From the NCBI RefSeq assembly GCF_027409185.1, contig NC_084465.1, positions 27,011,864 to 27,075,863 on the forward strand: 64,000 bases of DNA, written 5' to 3'. Positions 42,833-53,791 of the stretch are shown piece after piece; positions within the stretch are counted from its first letter, which is position 1, and each line of letters opens with the position of its first letter. The DNA is from Cynocephalus volans. Its lineage: Eukaryota; Chordata; Mammalia; Dermoptera; Cynocephalidae. A program made the position numbers and the translations under genes. The notes beneath the pieces were generated by a model. The model had not been told where the DNA came from. It saw nothing but the letters and a program-made list of their open reading frames with translations, and did no database searches.

Positions 42833-43245
42833 ATACAATGGAATATTATTAAGCCATAAAAAGGAATGAAATTCTGATACATGCCACAACAAGAATGGAC
42901 CTTGAAAACTTATGTTTAGTGAAATAAGCCAGACACAAAGGGACAAATATTGTGTGATTCCACTTACATGAGGCACCTAGAATAGGCAAATTCATAGAGA
43001 CAGAAAGTAGAATAGAGGTTTCCAGGGGCTGGGGGAAAGTGGAAATAAGGAGTTATTGTTTAATGGGCATAGAGTTTTTTGTTGGGGATGATGAAGGAGT
43101 TTGGAGTATAAATACTGGTAGTGATCACACAACTTTGTGAATATATTTAATGCCACTGGATTACAAGTTTACAAATAGTTAAAATGTTAAGTATTATGTT
43201 TTGTATACTTTACCACAATTAAAAAGAAAGAAAGAAAGAAAAACC

Positions 43246-43559
43246 AAGCATACTGCTACTTAGCTGTAAGGAGCCTAATGAGGATTAGTATGAAGTACCA
43301 TGAAGAAACTTGGTCCTTAAGTGCTTAGCAACTGTCGGTCTCACCTCCTTCTCTTCCATCTCCAACATTCTTCTTCTGCTGCCATCTCAGCAGTTCCTGG
43401 AAGTCCATCTAGGCACCAACACTGTAGAAATGTAGCTGGTATGGGAAAGGGTAATCTTATCCCATGTCAGTCTGTGACTGTACACTGTGATATTAGGTTT
43501 CAGGGCTTTTCTGGCTAGTAACAGTTGTTCTTATGCTAAAGAATATAGCTTTCTTCTTC
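43246..43559. other. Intergenic, no feature recognised
   Basis: Between the L1 and L2 elements. Nothing nameable. Confidence 0.4.
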
Positions 43560-44145
43560 TCAGGGAATGGCACCTCCATTCACCCAGCTGCCAAGAACCT
43601 TGGAGTCAACCTTGACTCTTCTCTTTCTCTAACACCCCATACCAAATCATGAGCAAATCCTGACAGCTACAACTTTGAAATACATCTAGACTCCATCTAC
43701 TACTCACCCTTTCCACAGCTGCCGTCCTCACCTGAGCTACTATCATCTGTCACCAGGGCCACTGTAAAAGCTTCCTGACAAAACTTCCTGTTTCCCCTTA
43801 CCCTCCTACAATCTATTCTCTACCCAGGTGCCAGGGTCATCCTTCTAAAATATGTCAGATTATATCATTCTTGTGCTCAAAACTCTCTGATGGCATCTCA
43901 TCACACTTAGAGTAAAATTCCAATTTCTCATCGGGACTTCACCAAGGCCCTGCTGACCCTTGGGTACTACTTGTATCTCATTTACTGTCTCTTTTTTTCT
44001 AGCTTACTCCATCTCAAACATACTGTTCTCTTTACTGGTCCTTATACACCCCAAGCAAGTGCCTGCCTCAGGACCTTTGTACTCATGCTTACTCTTAAGT
44101 TCTCACTTCACTCAAGTCTATCCAAATATCCTTCCTCAAGAGGCA
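43560..44145 (+). mobile_element. L2 LINE, 5' piece of a split copy
   Basis: 'gccaagaaccttggagtcaaccttgactctt', 'ccaaatcatgagcaaatcctgac', 'gccctgctgacccttgg' and 'caggacctttgtactcatgc' are L2 phrases. Broken at about 44145 by the L1 that follows and resumed at 46225. Confidence 0.83.
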
Positions 44146-44149
44146 TTCT

Positions 44150-46224
44150 TTGCAAATTGCTCCAAAGAAAATGGAATACTTATGTACGAATCTAACAAAA
44201 CATACACAATATATATACAATGAAAATTATAAAATGCTGATGAAAGAAATCAAAGGCAATCTAAACCCTTGGGGAGACATACTGTATTCTTGGATTGAAA
44301 GATTCAACATAGCAAAGATGTCAATTTTCCCTAAATCAATTCCCTAAAACTCTAGGTTTAACAGAATTCCTAGAAAAATCTCAGCAAATTTCTCTGTAGA
44401 CATAGACAAGATTATTCTAAAATTTATATAGAAATTAAAGGCCTTAGAATAGCCAAGGCAATTTTTGAAAAAGAATAAAGTGGGAAGAATTACTTCCCGA
44501 TATTAAGGCTGACTATATAGCCACAATAATCACAACAGTGTGGTACCGGCAGAAGGACAGACACATAGATCAATGGAACAGAATAGAGAACCCAGAATAT
44601 GCCCAATTAGTGCTTTTTTGTTTGTTTGTTTTTTGGTGGCTATGCAGTACAGGGATCAAACCCTGGACCTTGGAGTCAACAGCACCACACTCTAACCAAC
44701 TGAGCTAACTGGTAAGTCCCCCAACTAGTTTTTGACAAAGTAACAAAAGCAGTTCAATGGCAGGAGAACCTTTTCAATAAACGATGCTGGAGCAATGAAA
44801 CTTGACCTAAACCTCATACCTTAAACAAAAATTAACTCAAAATGAATCATGAACTTAAATGTAAATGTAAAACTATATAACTCCTAGAAAAGAACATATG
44901 GGAAAATCTTCAGGACCTATGGTAGGCAAAGAGTTCTTAGATGTGACACCAAAAGCATGACCCAGAAGGGGAAAAATTGATAAACTGGACTCAACAGAAT
45001 TAAAAACTTTTGCTTTGCAAAATACACTGTGACAAATTACATACTGGAAGATATTTGAAAATAATTTGTCCAACAAAGGCCTTGTATCTGGAATATATAA
45101 AGAACTGGCAAAACAGCATTTAAAAAAACAACCCAATTAGAAAATGGGCAAAAGACATGCACAGACATTTCACCAAAGAAAATATATAGGCAGCAAATAA
45201 ACACATGAAAAGATATCGACATCATTAGCCATTAGAGAAATGCAAATTAAACCACAATGAGATTTCACCACACACTTACCAAAATGGCTGAAAGAAAAAA
45301 ATAGTGATTAACACCAAATTCTAGCAAGGTTGCAGAGAAACTGGGTCATTCATACCCGTGCTGGGAAATATAAAATGATACAGCCACTCTGGAAAATAGT
45401 TTGCCAGTTTCTGAAAAAAGCCCTACATACATTTACCATATAATCCAGCAATCACACTTCTGGGCATTTACCCAAGAGAAATGAAGACTTATTTTCACGC
45501 AGGAACTTGTACACAAATGTTCATAACAGTTTTATTTGCAATAGCTCAAAACTGGAAGCCAACCAAATGTCGTTTAATGGATGAGTGGCTAAATGAACTG
45601 TAGTTCACCCATACCAGGCAATACTACTCAGAAATAAAAAGTAACGAACTATTGATACATGCAACAACCTGGATGGATTTCAAAGGAATTATGCTGAGTG
45701 AAAAGAGCCAGTGTCAAAAGGATGCCTACTGCATGATTCCATTTCTGTAACATTTGTGAAATAACATAATTATAAAGATGAAGAACAGATTAGTGATTGC
45801 CAGGGGTCAGTGATGGTGGGGAGGGATGGGTGTGGCTATAAAGGGGCAACTAACACCAGTGTGTCTTGTGATGATGGCACAGTTGAGTATTTTTTGTAAC
45901 AGTTTTATGGAGATATAACTTACATACACAGTTAAGTACCTTGATTGTAGTGATGATTACACAAGGCTACATATGATAAAATTACATATGGCTATGCATG
46001 CATATATGAGTGCATGTATAATTGGTGAAATCTGAATAAACTTTGGATTGTATCAGTGTCAATTCCTTGGTTTTGATATTGTACCACAATTGTATAACAT
46101 GTTAATATTGGGGGAAGTTGGGGAAAGGTGCATGAGACTTCCCTGTACATTTCTTTGCAACCTCCTGTGAGTATAATTATTTCAAAATAAAAATGTTTTT
46201 CTTTAAAAAAAAAAATCAAAGCAT
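44150..46224 (+). mobile_element. L1 3' half inserted in the L2
   Basis: 'aaattataaaatgctgatgaaagaaatc', 'gtggtaccggcagaaggacagacacatagatcaatggaac', 'aaaatgggcaaaagacatgcacagacatttcacc' and 'aaactggaagccaaccaaatg', ending in an A-rich tail at 46205-46215. Frames are broken. Carries the SINE at 44611. Confidence 0.87.
44611..44718 (-). repeat. tRNA-Ile-derived SINE monomer
   Basis: Complement of the monomer with a (TTTG)n-modified tail. TSD 'cccaattagt' / 'cccaactagt'. The third layer of a nested L2/L1/SINE stack. Confidence 0.88.
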
Positions 46225-46475
46225 TTAAAAAAATTCCTCATCCAAAATAGCACTCCTTCCAGCTCGCTCTATTCCCTTAGCCTGCTTTATTTTTCTTCAC
46301 AGCCTATATCTCTACCTGACTTTATAGTATACATAATGAATAAGATATAACATATATTTGTATAAATCTGTCTCCTCCAGTGGAATGTAAACTTAGGAGG
46401 GCAGGAGCTTGTTACGTTCTCTCCCCAGTGTTAGAATGGCACCTAACACATTGTATTTGTTGAATGAATGCATGG
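46225..46475 (+). mobile_element. L2 LINE, 3' end of the split copy
   Basis: 'ctttatttttcttcacagcctatatctctacctgac', 'gtctcctccagtggaatgtaaac' and 'cacattgtatttgttgaatgaatg' form the L2 3' terminus. Confidence 0.87.
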
Positions 46476-47000
46476 CTTTACCTGGCTTCCTATAGGTGTC
46501 TATTTTATTTATTGTGTCTATACGTAAATTAGACCTCACAGCCCCCTGCCAGAAACAGCACCTTTATAAAGGTATCCATCCCAGACTCTCAGTTCAGAGG
46601 AGATTTCAATTTTTTTTTTTCAAATTGCCTTTTTCCAGTAATCACATTTTAATAAATGCAATTCTTTCATGGGGAATACACATTTCATCCCATTCTGTCT
46701 ACTCCTCCCTGGCTCCAATCAGACCTTTTGGGAATATGTCCTCATTTAATGTCTTTCTGGGAGACTTCAGCTATGAGGAGGCAGCTAAATTAAGGTCCTT
46801 GAATCTGACAGTTGACCTTATGTTCTTAAAAAGAGCTTCAGTAGGTCAGGGCTTCAACTGAATTGTTCAAATGAAATGAAACAATTTTGTAAAAGAAAAG
46901 GAAAAAAAAAAAAGAAAAAGAAAAACAGTACAAAGAAAGACCATTAAACTCTCAACCATCCATCTTACTAAAATGGTCATGATATGTTTTATTGTGCACC
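46476..47000. other. Intergenic, no feature recognised
   Basis: Nothing nameable. Includes an A/G-rich run at 46900-46928. Confidence 0.4.
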
Positions 47001-47176
47001 TGTGGTTGGCAAAATAACGGGCCCTAAAGATGTCCACATCCTAATCCCCAGAAACTGTGAATATGTTACCTCACATGGCAAAAGGGACTTTGCAGATGGA
47101 TGTGATTAATGTTAAAAACCTTGAGATGTAGAGAATATCTTTGATTATGCAGATGGGCCAAATTTTATCACCAGTT

Positions 47177-47863
47177 TGTTGTAGTGAGCAGGACTGAAGC
47201 CATGTTGGGACCTACAACTTCCTGGGCTACAGGGGCGAGGGAAGATTTTTTTTTTTTAAGATGATCGGTAAGGGGATCTTAACCCTTGACTTGGTGCTCT
47301 CAGCACCACACTCTCCCAAGTGAGCCACAGGCCGGCCCATTAAAACAGGACAGTTTTTTTCCTCTCCACTCTTTCTTCTCCTCTCCTGATTTTCTTGTCT
47401 CGCTCACTAAGTAGGAAAACAAGGCTGAGAAGCTAATTAGTACTTTGCAAAGCTAATAGTTCTTTATTTGGGACTTGTACAATTTTGAGAAATAATCAAA
47501 GCCAAACGGCTGAAAGCTGACCTTGGACACCAGCCAAGTACACCTGCACAAATCAGAATCTTGCAGGGTCCTGAGATAACAACAAAGATGAGAACAGAAA
47601 CCAGATGAAGCCTTGGTGAGACCTTGTACTGACCTATAGAAATGGACGCCCTTCTCTCCTGCTTTTCACCTCCCACATTCATTCCCTCAACCCTGCCTTT
47701 AAAAAACCCTCAGTAAATCTAAATCTTGGAGATGGGATAGCCTACTATCTCCTTCAGCTGAATATATCTGCTTTTCTAACACCAACCTTGACTTCTGAGT
47801 TTTTTTTTTTTTCTTTCCTTCTAAAGGGGGCAGGCAGGCAGCCGGACCTGAATCCGGTTAACA
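47177..47863 (+). mobile_element. Gammaretrovirus-type (ERV1-like) solo LTR
   Basis: Begins TGTTGTAG and ends GGTTAACA, with flanking tetranucleotides 'agtt' and 'agtc' (a likely 4-bp TSD, one difference). The 3' part has a 'cctgaatccggttaaca' ending characteristic of class I ERV LTRs. About 596 bp once the SINE at 47248-47338 is discounted. No internal viral genes adjoin it, so it is a recombined solo LTR. Confidence 0.65.
47248..47338 (-). repeat. Hybrid-monomer SINE inside the solo LTR
   Basis: Minus strand: 'gggccggcctgtggctcact', 'tgggagagtgtggtgctga', then 'caagtcaagggttaagatcc', 'accgatcatctt' and the A tail. Same fusion point as the copies at 29061, 39591 and 42099. Confidence 0.88.
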
Positions 47864-47948
47864 AGTCCTTAAAAGTGGAGACCATTTCCTGGCTCTGGAG
47901 AACCAGAGAGAAGATAGTGTGAGAAGGACCTGACCTGCCATTACTGAC

Positions 47949-48106
47949 TTTTTTTTTTTTTTTTAAAGATAACTGGTAAGGGGATCTTAACCCTTGAATT
48001 GGTGTTGTCAGCACCATGCTCAACCAGTGAGCTAACTGGCCATCAAACCCATGGCTTTGGTGTTATCAGCACCACACTCTCCCGAGTGAGCCACGGGCTG
48101 GCCCAC
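47949..48106 (-). repeat. Dimeric tRNA-Ile-derived SINE
   Basis: Both monomers are present, with a small deletion at the monomer junction. TSD 'gccattactgactt' (47937) and 'gccattgctgactt' (48107). Confidence 0.9.
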
Positions 48107-48368
48107 GCCATTGCTGACTTTGAAGATGGAAGAAGGGAGCCACCAACCAAGGAAAGCATGTGGGGTGGCCTCAAGAGGCTGGAAAAAGCAAGGAAACAAA
48201 TTCTCCCCTAGAACCTCCAGGAAGGAATGTAGCCCTGCTGATACCTTGATTTTAGCCCAGTGAGACCTGTGTCAGACTTCTGACCTATAGAACTGTAAGA
48301 TAATTAGTATTGTTTTAAGCAGCAAGTTCGTAGTAAATTGTTATAGCAGCAATAGAAAACTAATACAC

Positions 48369-48791
48369 CATCTTATCTGAGTTTAGCTTTTCTATCAGCT
48401 TTGCTTGTAAGCAAGAGAAACCAAGTTGAGCTTCCTTAAGCAAACAAAACAGGCTTTACTGTAAGCATAAAGTATGTCTCAGGGAACCCAAGGCAGGAAA
48501 GCAGTGGTACTGCAGGAAAAGTTCTGGGACCATAGAGGAAAGCTCCTTCCAGAAAGATACTCCTTCTTCCACTTTAATCTTTCTCCCCACCCACCTCCAC
48601 TCTATTTCATTCTTCTTTTTGTAAATAGATTTCTCTGCTATTTAGTGCATAAAGTACGAAAGGGCTGAGCTTCAGTTTCTCATTGCCTTCTCTTTCTCCA
48701 TAAGACCAGCCCAGGCTATGACTAGAATCTCATGTTCAATTCCAAAGTCTCAGAGAAGGAACCCTGTTTGGCACAGTTTGGGTCAGGTGCC
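48369..48791. other. Intergenic, unclassified old repeat-like sequence
   Basis: 'gtaagcaagagaaaccaagttgagcttccttaagcaaac' resembles an interspersed repeat also hinted at near 1190, but I cannot name it. No gene. Confidence 0.4.
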
Positions 48792-49266
48792 TGTTAGGGG
48801 TTGAATTATTTTGTCCTCCCAAAAAAGATATGTTGAAGCCCTAACCCCCCCGTACCTTAGAATGTGACATTATTCGGAGATAGGGTCATTGCAGGTGTAG
48901 TTAGTTAAGATGAAGTCATGCTGGAGTAGGCCCTTAATACAGGGCCCTTAATCCAATATGACTGGTGTCTTTATAAGTGGAGTAAAATCGGGACACACAG
49001 ACGCAGAAACAGAGGGAAGATGGTCATGTGAATATAGAAGGAGAGCTTGCAGTTATGCTGCTACAAGTTAAGGAATACCTAGGGCTACCAGAAGCTGGAT
49101 GAGGCAAGGAAGGATCTCTCCTATGGGCTTTGGAGCGAGTATGGCCCCGCCAACAGCTTGACTTCAGACTTCTGGCCTCCAAAACCACGAGACAATCAAT
49201 TTCTGTTGTTTTAAGCCATCTAGTTTGTGGTACTTTATTAGGGTAGCCCTAGGAAACTAATATAGT
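48792..49266 (+). mobile_element. MaLR (MLT1-type) solo LTR
   Basis: 'ggggttgaattattttgtcctcccaaaa', 'atgtgacattattcggagatagggtc', 'agacttctggcctccaaaac' and 'ctaggaaactaatatag' are the expected LTR landmarks. Confidence 0.85.
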
Positions 49267-50014
49267 GCCCAAGCCTGATCCAATCAGCTGTGTCTAGGGG
49301 ACCAGGTATTATAGAACAAATGTGGCCTCTTAAGACTCACCCCTATGGCTTGGGGGGTGAGGAACTAGTTTCCAAAGAAGGAAGGATCATTGTGAGTTGG
49401 GCAAATACACCGGAAAGCTGTCCACTTTAGCTCCCTAGAGCTAGTACAAATACGATATTCTCATTTTCTTATTTTGTTGTTTTACTTTATAATGTTTAAC
49501 TTTTTTACCCTTCTGGAATGTATTGTTGTGTATGATGTGAGATATGAGTCTGTTTTCCATACTGTAATCCATTTGTCCAATAACTTTTATTAGTGATTAC
49601 CACTTCCTCTCATCACTGTGTTGCTTCTTGTTTGTTAGACAGTGAGTGCTGATGTTCAAATACTGGAATCTCTACGTTATTCTATTCATCTGATTGATTT
49701 ACAGATTCCTGGCATAGTAGTGAGAAGACTCTGGACACTTCATTTCCAACCTGAGTTCTAGACCATGGTTCCTTCCTCTATATGCTTTATTTAAGAAAAT
49801 TTTGAATATCTAATTACTCTTAACTTATTTAGGGGGAGCTGGAGGTGTTTACAAAATGTTGATTCCCCCCCCCCCCCCCGATCCTTTTAGAGAAATGAAC
49901 CAGGAGAACTCTTCTAGAGGAAGAAGCTGTGCTGTTCCCTTTTTTGAAACTGGTCTCTGGCCCTGTTAACATATCTGGTCTTCAGCATGAGGATGTGTCA
50001 GAAAATAGCAAAAA
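49267..50014. other. Intergenic, no feature recognised
   Basis: Includes a pure C15 tract (49865-49879), otherwise nothing nameable. Confidence 0.45.
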
Positions 50015-50107
50015 GGGGCTGGCCTGGCTAGCTCAGTTGGTTAGAGTGTGGTGTTACAACACGAAGGTTAAGGGTTCGGATCCCTGTACTGGCCAGCTGC
50101 CAAAAAA
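50015..50107 (+). repeat. tRNA-Ile-derived SINE monomer, intact TSD
   Basis: 'ggggctggcctggctagctc', 'agttggttagagtgtggtg', 'gggttcggatccctg' and 'ccagctgcc' are all present. TSD 'gaaaatagcaaaa' / 'gaaaatagcaaag'. Confidence 0.93.
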
Positions 50108-50346
50108 GAAAATAGCAAAGTCTGCATATTAAACTTCATAATACCCGTACCAGCCAGCCACCCCCCTCCACCCCCCAAAAAACTTCATAGTAAATATGTG
50201 GCTGGCACACAGCAAATGCTCAATAAATATTATGTAATTATCAGAAATCCAGGGAACAAGTACCTAAAACTCTTGCCAGTATCCAGTGTTAGCTCATTCT
50301 CACGTCCCCCACCCCACCTTAACTCATGCATGAAACTTAAAGGGAG

Positions 50347-50790
50347 ATGTGATAGGGAAAATATGCCCATGTCCTAATCCCTGCAACCTATGCATATCTT
50401 ACCTTACATGGTAAAAGGGACTTTGTAGATGTAGTTAAGGATCTTAAAATAGAAAAACCATCCTAGTTAATCTGGGTTAGCCCAATATAATCACAAGGGT
50501 CATATAAGAGGGAAGTGGGAGAGTCAGAGAAAAAGGAGATGTCATGAAGCTGGAGTGGTGTGAAGGTGAAGTAAGGGACCATGCCAGGGAGTGCAGGTGG
50601 CCTCTGGAAGCTGGAAAAATGGATTCTCCCTGAGATCCCCCAGAAGGAATGCAGTCCTGCTCACACCTTGATTTTAGCTCAGTGAGACCCATTTTGAACT
50701 TCTGACTTCCAGAATGGTAAATTTGTATTGTTTTAAGCTACTAAATTTGTGGTGATTTGTGACAGCAGCAATAAAAAAATGAATACAGAG
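50347..50790 (+). mobile_element. MaLR (MLT1-type) solo LTR
   Basis: 'gcccatgtcctaatccctgcaacc', 'gcccaatataatcacaagggtc', 'accttgattttagctcagtgagaccc' and 'gtgacagcagcaataaaaaaatg' mark the LTR. Confidence 0.87.
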
Positions 50791-51383
50791 GGAATCAGAA
50801 TTTCACTGAACATTATGCAAAATCTGCTCTCCTGGACACACACCCTTGTATAATTATAGGGTTTGAGGTTCACAGAACCTAGTGGTACCTTTCTTGCCAT
50901 GCAACCCAGCCAGGTTTTCAATGTCTTGCAGGCCTTTTCCCTCCACCTCTGCGCACTCAGCCTGATTTCTACTGACCCCAGGAATCTCCTTCATTTACTC
51001 CCCTTTGGGGCCTAGATTTAATGAGATATTGGTCTTAATCCCACATGCTTGGGACTAGGATTACTAGAAATAGGTAGAAATTCAGGAAGCAAATCCAATC
51101 GAAACATGAAATAATGAGAAACATTTTAAAAATTGGGGCATTTTTCTCCCTTAGTATCAGGCCAAAAAGAGAGAAAGCTAGAGAGAGACTGAGAACCAGA
51201 GGTACTGACAAACTGGAATCTAGCTAGGAACACTGAACTGCACTACAAGTTTCTGAACATCTGCTTAGTGCACTTTAAAGTCTGGGACATGGGCAGAAAA
51301 TTCCGGACCCTTTAGAAGGCTAGATACAGAGATAGTACCTATCCTGGTAAATGTGTAGTTTGGAGTTTAAGAAATACAGAATT
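50791..51383. other. Intergenic, no feature recognised
   Basis: Nothing nameable. Confidence 0.45.
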
Positions 51384-51473
51384 GGGCTGAACGGTTAGCT
51401 CAGTTGTTTAAAACGTGCACCAAGGTCCAGGGTTTGATCCCTATATGGGCTGGTAGCCAAAGCAAAACAAAAC

Positions 51474-51504
<31 letters not shown>

Positions 51505-51540
51505 ACGAAAAGAAAGAAAGAAAAAGAGAAAAAGAAAAGA
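51384..51540 (+). repeat. tRNA-Ile-derived SINE monomer with (AAAAC)n tail
   Basis: 'gggctgaacggttagctcag' start, a short deletion in the anticodon arm, 'ggtccagggtttgatccc', then an expanded AAAAC/GAAA-rich tail of about 70 bp. Confidence 0.88.
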
Positions 51541-51979
51541 AATCTGGACTTGAATCCCAGTTCTGAGGACTACCATTCCTGAGCTCTTCCTCCAAAAGGA
51601 GTGAGCTCTTCAACGTCGCTGAACCGGGGAGGAGGAGGATCACCCCCAATCCCTAACCCAAGAAAGACATAGACTTCTGGGTTCACGTCACTAAAAGAAG
51701 GAAAAGTATAAAATGCACGTCTCTGGCACTAAGCAAAGAAGGGCATGTTCCAAAAAACCGCGTTTTACTCCTCTCCCAGAATAAAAGGCCCTTACTTTTT
51801 GTTTTATATTTGTGATGACTTTATTTTTTCTTTCCGTTTTGTTACTCGCTGGGAGCGCAACATTGGCCGGGACCCCAGGCGGCTGCTGGAAAGGTGCCCT
51901 CCCAGGAGCAGAAGGCTCGCTTAGGAGACACTGGGGGCAGGGAGCGAAATTGCGACTGTCTCCCCAGCTCTTTGGGGTT

Positions 51980-52260
51980 CTTTCGAGACATTCTCTGGCC
52001 AGGTCAAGCCCAGTCTGAGCCCCCAGGCAGCGGGGGGGCGGTGAGGAGGCTTCACGGGGCCCTCACGCGGTAGCGAGCTCCACAGCCCCCAGCTCCTCGG
52101 CGTGGGGCGGGACCACCGGCGGAGCGGAGCGGCCCCGCCCCCGGCGCGCCTCCCCAGCCGCACGCGCCTCCGTGCGCGAGGAAGCCCGCGCCGCTCCAAG
52201 TTTTTTCTGCGTCCTCCCTAAAGCCCGCGGGGCTGCGGTACCCAGCTCCCCCAGATAAGG
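51980..52260. promoter_or_regulatory. Orphan CpG island between SMO and TSPAN33
   Basis: Short GC-rich, CpG-dense block with 'ggggcgggac', 'ccgcccccggcgcgcc' and 'cacgcgcctccgtgcgcgag', 15 kb from the SMO start and 1.4 kb beyond the TSPAN33 stop codon. No coding exon of either gene is here. Could be a promoter of an unannotated transcript or a CpG-rich enhancer. Confidence 0.65.
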
Positions 52261-52392
52261 ATGGGGAGGGGCTCGAGGGCAGACGGGGGGTGGCCAGATG
52301 CCCTTCCTCCTTATTCCCCTCCTTACCCCAGTGGAGCGTGCTCCTATCTTTCCTTCCTTACCCCCATCCTAAATTTTGGGTGGCAACTTAAT

Positions 52393-52408
52393 TTTAATTC
52401 ACTTTAAT
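52393..52408 (-). terminator. TSPAN33: Possible TSPAN33 poly(A) signals
   Basis: Two ATTAAA hexamers on the minus strand (52408-52403, 52398-52393) are the nearest poly(A)-like signals I see after the stop codon. They would give a 3' UTR of about 1.3 kb. Uncertain. Confidence 0.3.
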
Positions 52409-53689
52409 TCGAAAACAATATTAACATCAGGTTTGGGGATGAAATTATTCAGCTCCCAGATCGGAAGTGGGTACCTTTCGACCTAATTTAGACCTGAGAG
52501 GGTGGGGTTGTGGGAGGGTGGTAGTACCTTCGGTGGAGGGAGAAGGGACGTATGGTGGGGTCGGGTCAAGAAGGTACGGTGGCGTTTAGGGGAGTGTTCA
52601 GTCCCCTCCTGGAGGTAGGGCCCACCTCCCCTTGTAGTTGCCAGAATGGAAAATTCATGGAGTCCAGCTTAGTTAGCCCAGGTCAACAAACTTTTACTGC
52701 CACTTCTGGCTCCCCCAGCCTCAGCAAGATTCCTACTTCTTAACGCTGTAGAAATACTGAGCTCTGGTGCAGGGGTATCGGGGTGAGGGTGTTCCCACTC
52801 CTCCTCTGCACACTGCCAAGTTAAAGAAAACCCCTCTTGCTGGAGAGGGAGGGCCAGAAGGGTTGGAATTCAAGGGCATGTATTGCTCAGCCCCACCTCT
52901 GCTGACTGCAGAGTATAGGGAACTTGGTTCCAAACTTCTTTCGAAAGGGTGGGGTGGGGGTAAATTTGGCTGCTGTTGTACCCCTTGCCCTTGCTGCCAT
53001 GTTTCCATGGAAATGAGGGAGGGGCAGGATGTAGCTCACTCTGACTACCTAGGAGGAAGGGAGGGCAGGCATTCGGTAAACATATCCCCTTCCACTCCTA
53101 CCCAATACATACAGCTGTCCCCCAGCCCACCCCCAAGCTCACTGCCCCCCTGCATGCTCCACTCCCTTCCCTTCTGGAGCTGGTATCATGCCAACTGGAC
53201 TCCAGGCAGGGTTGCTGGTGTCTACTTTCTACAGCCAGGTCTTGCTGGCAAGTCAGAGTCTAAGTATGTCCACCAAGCTCAGTAACAGCCCTAATACAGC
53301 TGTTGGTTGTAGTGCCTCAGTGAAAAAGCACCAGCTAGAATCCCCACAATTCTCTGTGCAACTGCTGTTTCCTCTGATAATAAACTGATGTTTACCTCTG
53401 CCCAAATGAAACTTAAGAAAACAAAAACCCAAATGGTTAAGGTTAGAAACAATACAAAATAACCCTCAAACAATGCTGAGGGCTAGGATGGGGGAGAGGA
53501 GGCACATCCTTCTGAGACTTAAGCCACCTGTACACCCTGCCTTCTGCCCATCTGGAGTTTCCTTCTTCCCACTGGGCTGTCCCTGGGGGCCTGGAATCCA
53601 AATCTCCATTTGGTGCTGTTCTCAGCAACCGCTGCTGTTGGTCGATGAGGCTTGCCTGTTGCCATGGTGAGGAGGTACAGGATGGATTC

Positions 53690-53791
53690 TCAGTACCATG
53701 GGTCAGCCCGGTGCTGCTGGTTGTACAGCTGTAGCTTGATCTGATCTTTGATCTGATTCACCAGGATCTGGGACAGAAGGATTCCCACCAG
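53690..53791 (-). CDS. TSPAN33: TSPAN33 exon 8 (last coding)
   Basis: 102 bp, [20 protein letters not shown] to RADPWY and TGA at 53692-53690. Acceptor AG at 53793-53792. Confidence 0.95.
   Translation of the reverse strand: MVGILLSQILVNQIKDQIKLQLYNQQHRADPWY

Larger units (their letters stand above)
41025..43245 (+). mobile_element. L1 3' half (ORF2 part plus 3' UTR) with two nested SINEs
   Basis: Starts inside ORF2 ('tacacaagcaatgaacaatc', 'atacttaggaataaatctaacc'), continues with 'attggttttcagcgagggtgccaat' and 'aaatgcaaatcaaaatcacaatgagatacc', ends with a 3' UTR and a GAAA-rich tail. Contains the SINEs at 41892 and 42099 and a (CATA)n expansion at 42790-42832. Frames are broken. Confidence 0.88.
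47001..48368 (+). mobile_element. MLT1-type MaLR LTR, split by an ERV solo LTR and a SINE
   Basis: Left piece 47001-47176 ('aaaataacgggccctaaagatgtccacatcctaatcc'). It resumes at 47868 and, past the SINE, ends 'gttatagcagcaatagaaaactaatac'. The two parts join in register if the insertions are removed. Confidence 0.85.
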
